From Desulfobacterales bacterium (GTDB lineage Bacteria; Desulfobacterota; DSM-4660; Desulfatiglandales; Desulfatiglandaceae): a DNA stretch of 34,378 nt. Position 1 is the first letter of the stretch; each line of letters starts with the position of its first letter. The stretch is from assembly GCA_014382905.1 (NCBI GenBank), contig JACNIU010000199.1:1-34378 (forward strand), in the 5' to 3' direction. The position numbers and the translations under genes were made by a program. Positions 33,191 to 34,378 of the stretch are shown one piece after another. The notes beneath the pieces were generated by a model. That model did no database searches, was not told the DNA's origin, and saw nothing but the letters and a program-made list of their open reading frames with translations.

Positions 33191-34261
33191 ATGCCTCTAA
33201 ACGGAAAACGAAAAAAAACTCGCAGGATACATATTGGAGATGTCCCGATCGGAGGAGATGCACCCATCGCCGTTCAGTCCATGACCAACACGGATACGCG
33301 AGATGTCTCTTCCACCATCCGTCAGATTGAACGGCTCTCCGCTGCGGGGTGCGACATTGTCCGGTTGGCCATCCCCGATGAGGAGGCTGCGACCTCCTTC
33401 AGGGAAATCAAGAGGAAGGTCAAGACCCCGCTTATTGCCGATATTCACTTCGATCACCGGCTTGCCTTGGCGGCCTTGAAAGCCGGCGCTGACGGGCTTA
33501 GAATCAATCCCGGAAATATCGGGAGCCGCAGAGCGGTCGAAACGGTGGTCCATGCTGCCATTGAACGTGAGGTCCCCCTCAGAATCGGGGTCAATTCAGG
33601 ATCTCTCCACAGGGAGGTATTATCGAGATACGGGGGTCCGACGCCTGAAGCCATGGTTGCCAGCGCCATGGAACATGTGCGACTCTTGGAATCTTTGCAC
33701 TTTGAACTGATTAAGATATCGCTCAAATCCTCCAGCGTCAAAAACACGATCAAGGCCTATGAGCTCCTCAGCCAAGAGGTAGATTACCCGCTGCACTTAG
33801 GCGTCACAGAGGCGGGCACCCTTATCTCAGGTACGGTAAAAAGCGCCATCGGGATAGGATATCTCTTGGGTCAGGGCATCGGCGATACGTTTCGTGTGTC
33901 TCTGACCAGGGACCCGGTCGAAGAGGTCCGGGTTGCCTATGAAATCCTAAGATGTCTCGGCCTCAGATCCCGTGGCCCGGAAATCATATCATGCCCGACC
34001 TGCGGCCGGTGTGAAATAGACCTTTTTTCCCTGGTGGAAGAGGTGGAAAGATCGATTTCAGACATCACGGCATCCCCAAAAGTGGCGATCATGGGCTGCG
34101 TGGTCAACGGCCCGGGAGAGGCCAAGGAGGCCGATGTAGGCGTCGCCGGGGGCAGGGGGCAGGGAATCCTGTTCCGGAAGGGAGAGGTTGTCAGGAAGGT
34201 CCCCGAGGATCAATTGGCAAAGGTCCTTATCCGTGAAATCAGGGACCTGGCAGGACATTAA
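33191..34261 (+). CDS. ispG: 4-hydroxy-3-methylbut-2-enyl diphosphate synthase (flavodoxin-type), IspG/GcpE
   Basis: Converts MEcPP to HMBPP in the MEP isoprenoid pathway with a [4Fe-4S] cluster. The N-terminal TIM-barrel (PIAVQSMTNTDTRD, IVRLAIPDEEAA, PLIADIHFDHRLAL, LRINPGNIG) is followed by the cluster domain with CPTCGRCEIDL and MGCVVNGPGEAKEADVG. About 356 aa, the short bacterial form without the plant/Chlamydia insert. I prefer the ATG at 33191, with GGAG six bases upstream. The track's GTG at 33179 has its GGAG almost touching. It follows the phosphofructokinase after a repeat-bearing gap. The 117 bases to the window end contain no gene start I can support. Confidence 0.95.
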   Translation: MPLNGKRKKTRRIHIGDVPIGGDAPIAVQSMTNTDTRDVSSTIRQIERLSAAGCDIVRLAIPDEEAATSFREIKRKVKTPLIADIHFDHRLALAALKAGADGLRINPGNIGSRRAVETVVHAAIEREVPLRIGVNSGSLHREVLSRYGGPTPEAMVASAMEHVRLLESLHFELIKISLKSSSVKNTIKAYELLSQEVDYPLHLGVTEAGTLISGTVKSAIGIGYLLGQGIGDTFRVSLTRDPVEEVRVAYEILRCLGLRSRGPEIISCPTCGRCEIDLFSLVEEVERSISDITASPKVAIMGCVVNGPGEAKEADVGVAGGRGQGILFRKGEVVRKVPEDQLAKVLIREIRDLAGH

Positions 34262-34378
34262 CTTTACACTTCACTCACCCGTATCATTTCAGCGTCTTGA
34301 AACAATTTTTCGTTGGGTGCCAGTGACCATGAGGGTCTCTTTCCCAAAGGACGTAAATACGTGGATCGTTTCATAGGA

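Noticed and set aside
34188-34376. 62-aa ORF at the right edge
   Set aside because: It starts inside ispG in another frame and has no ribosome binding site or motif; the next real gene lies outside the window.

Overview
The window looks like chromosomal DNA of an anaerobic Desulfobacterota (deltaproteobacterial) organism. The reasons are the combination of a branched-chain-amino-acid-type (Liv) ABC transporter with an embedded acyl-CoA ligase, a benzoyl-CoA-reductase/2-hydroxyacyl-CoA-dehydratase type activase system, a NIL-domain ferredoxin, a probable PPi-dependent phosphofructokinase, and intergenic gaps filled with short 'word' repeats. This placement is inference from gene content; no rRNA or other strong taxonomic marker is present.

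Layout. (1) 1-2004: an accessory or decaying patch. It holds three 23-bp tandem repeats resembling an IS21-family end, a small ORF running into them, and a ParB-like/DNA methyltransferase gene split into two frames by a 50-bp palindromic insertion. (2) 2005-9939, minus strand: livK-livH-livM-acyl-CoA ligase-livG-livF, probably uptake and CoA activation of an organic acid, preceded by an old-yellow-enzyme family oxidoreductase. (3) 10136-13473, minus: a membrane M48 peptidase with a C-terminal TPR region, and RNase G. (4) 13599-19209, minus: a radical SAM protein, a 1038-residue double-domain activase with a DUF2229-type region, and a separate HgdB-like protein. (5) 19256-21937, minus: DNA polymerase I. 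(6) 21938-22616: a long gap holding a decayed GxxExxY gene flanked by a perfect 19-bp inverted repeat. (7) 22617-27594, plus: a PRC-barrel protein, a large AsmA-like protein and a lipoprotein. (8) 27566-31680, minus: tRNA modification genes mtaB and mnmA, a NIL-ferredoxin and a PLP aminotransferase. (9) 31928-34261, plus: PPi-type phosphofructokinase and ispG.

Most genes are well-conserved housekeeping or anaerobic-metabolism genes. The most unusual signals are in the DNA between and inside genes: the palindromic insertion that breaks the ParB-methyltransferase fusion, the inverted-repeat-bounded remains of the GxxExxY gene, and a set of short-word repeats that recur in different gaps. One such repeat has become the N-terminus of the radical SAM protein. 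The split activase/HgdB locus is the best candidate for a less-characterised enzyme system. I see no CRISPR array, tRNA, rRNA or phage structural module.
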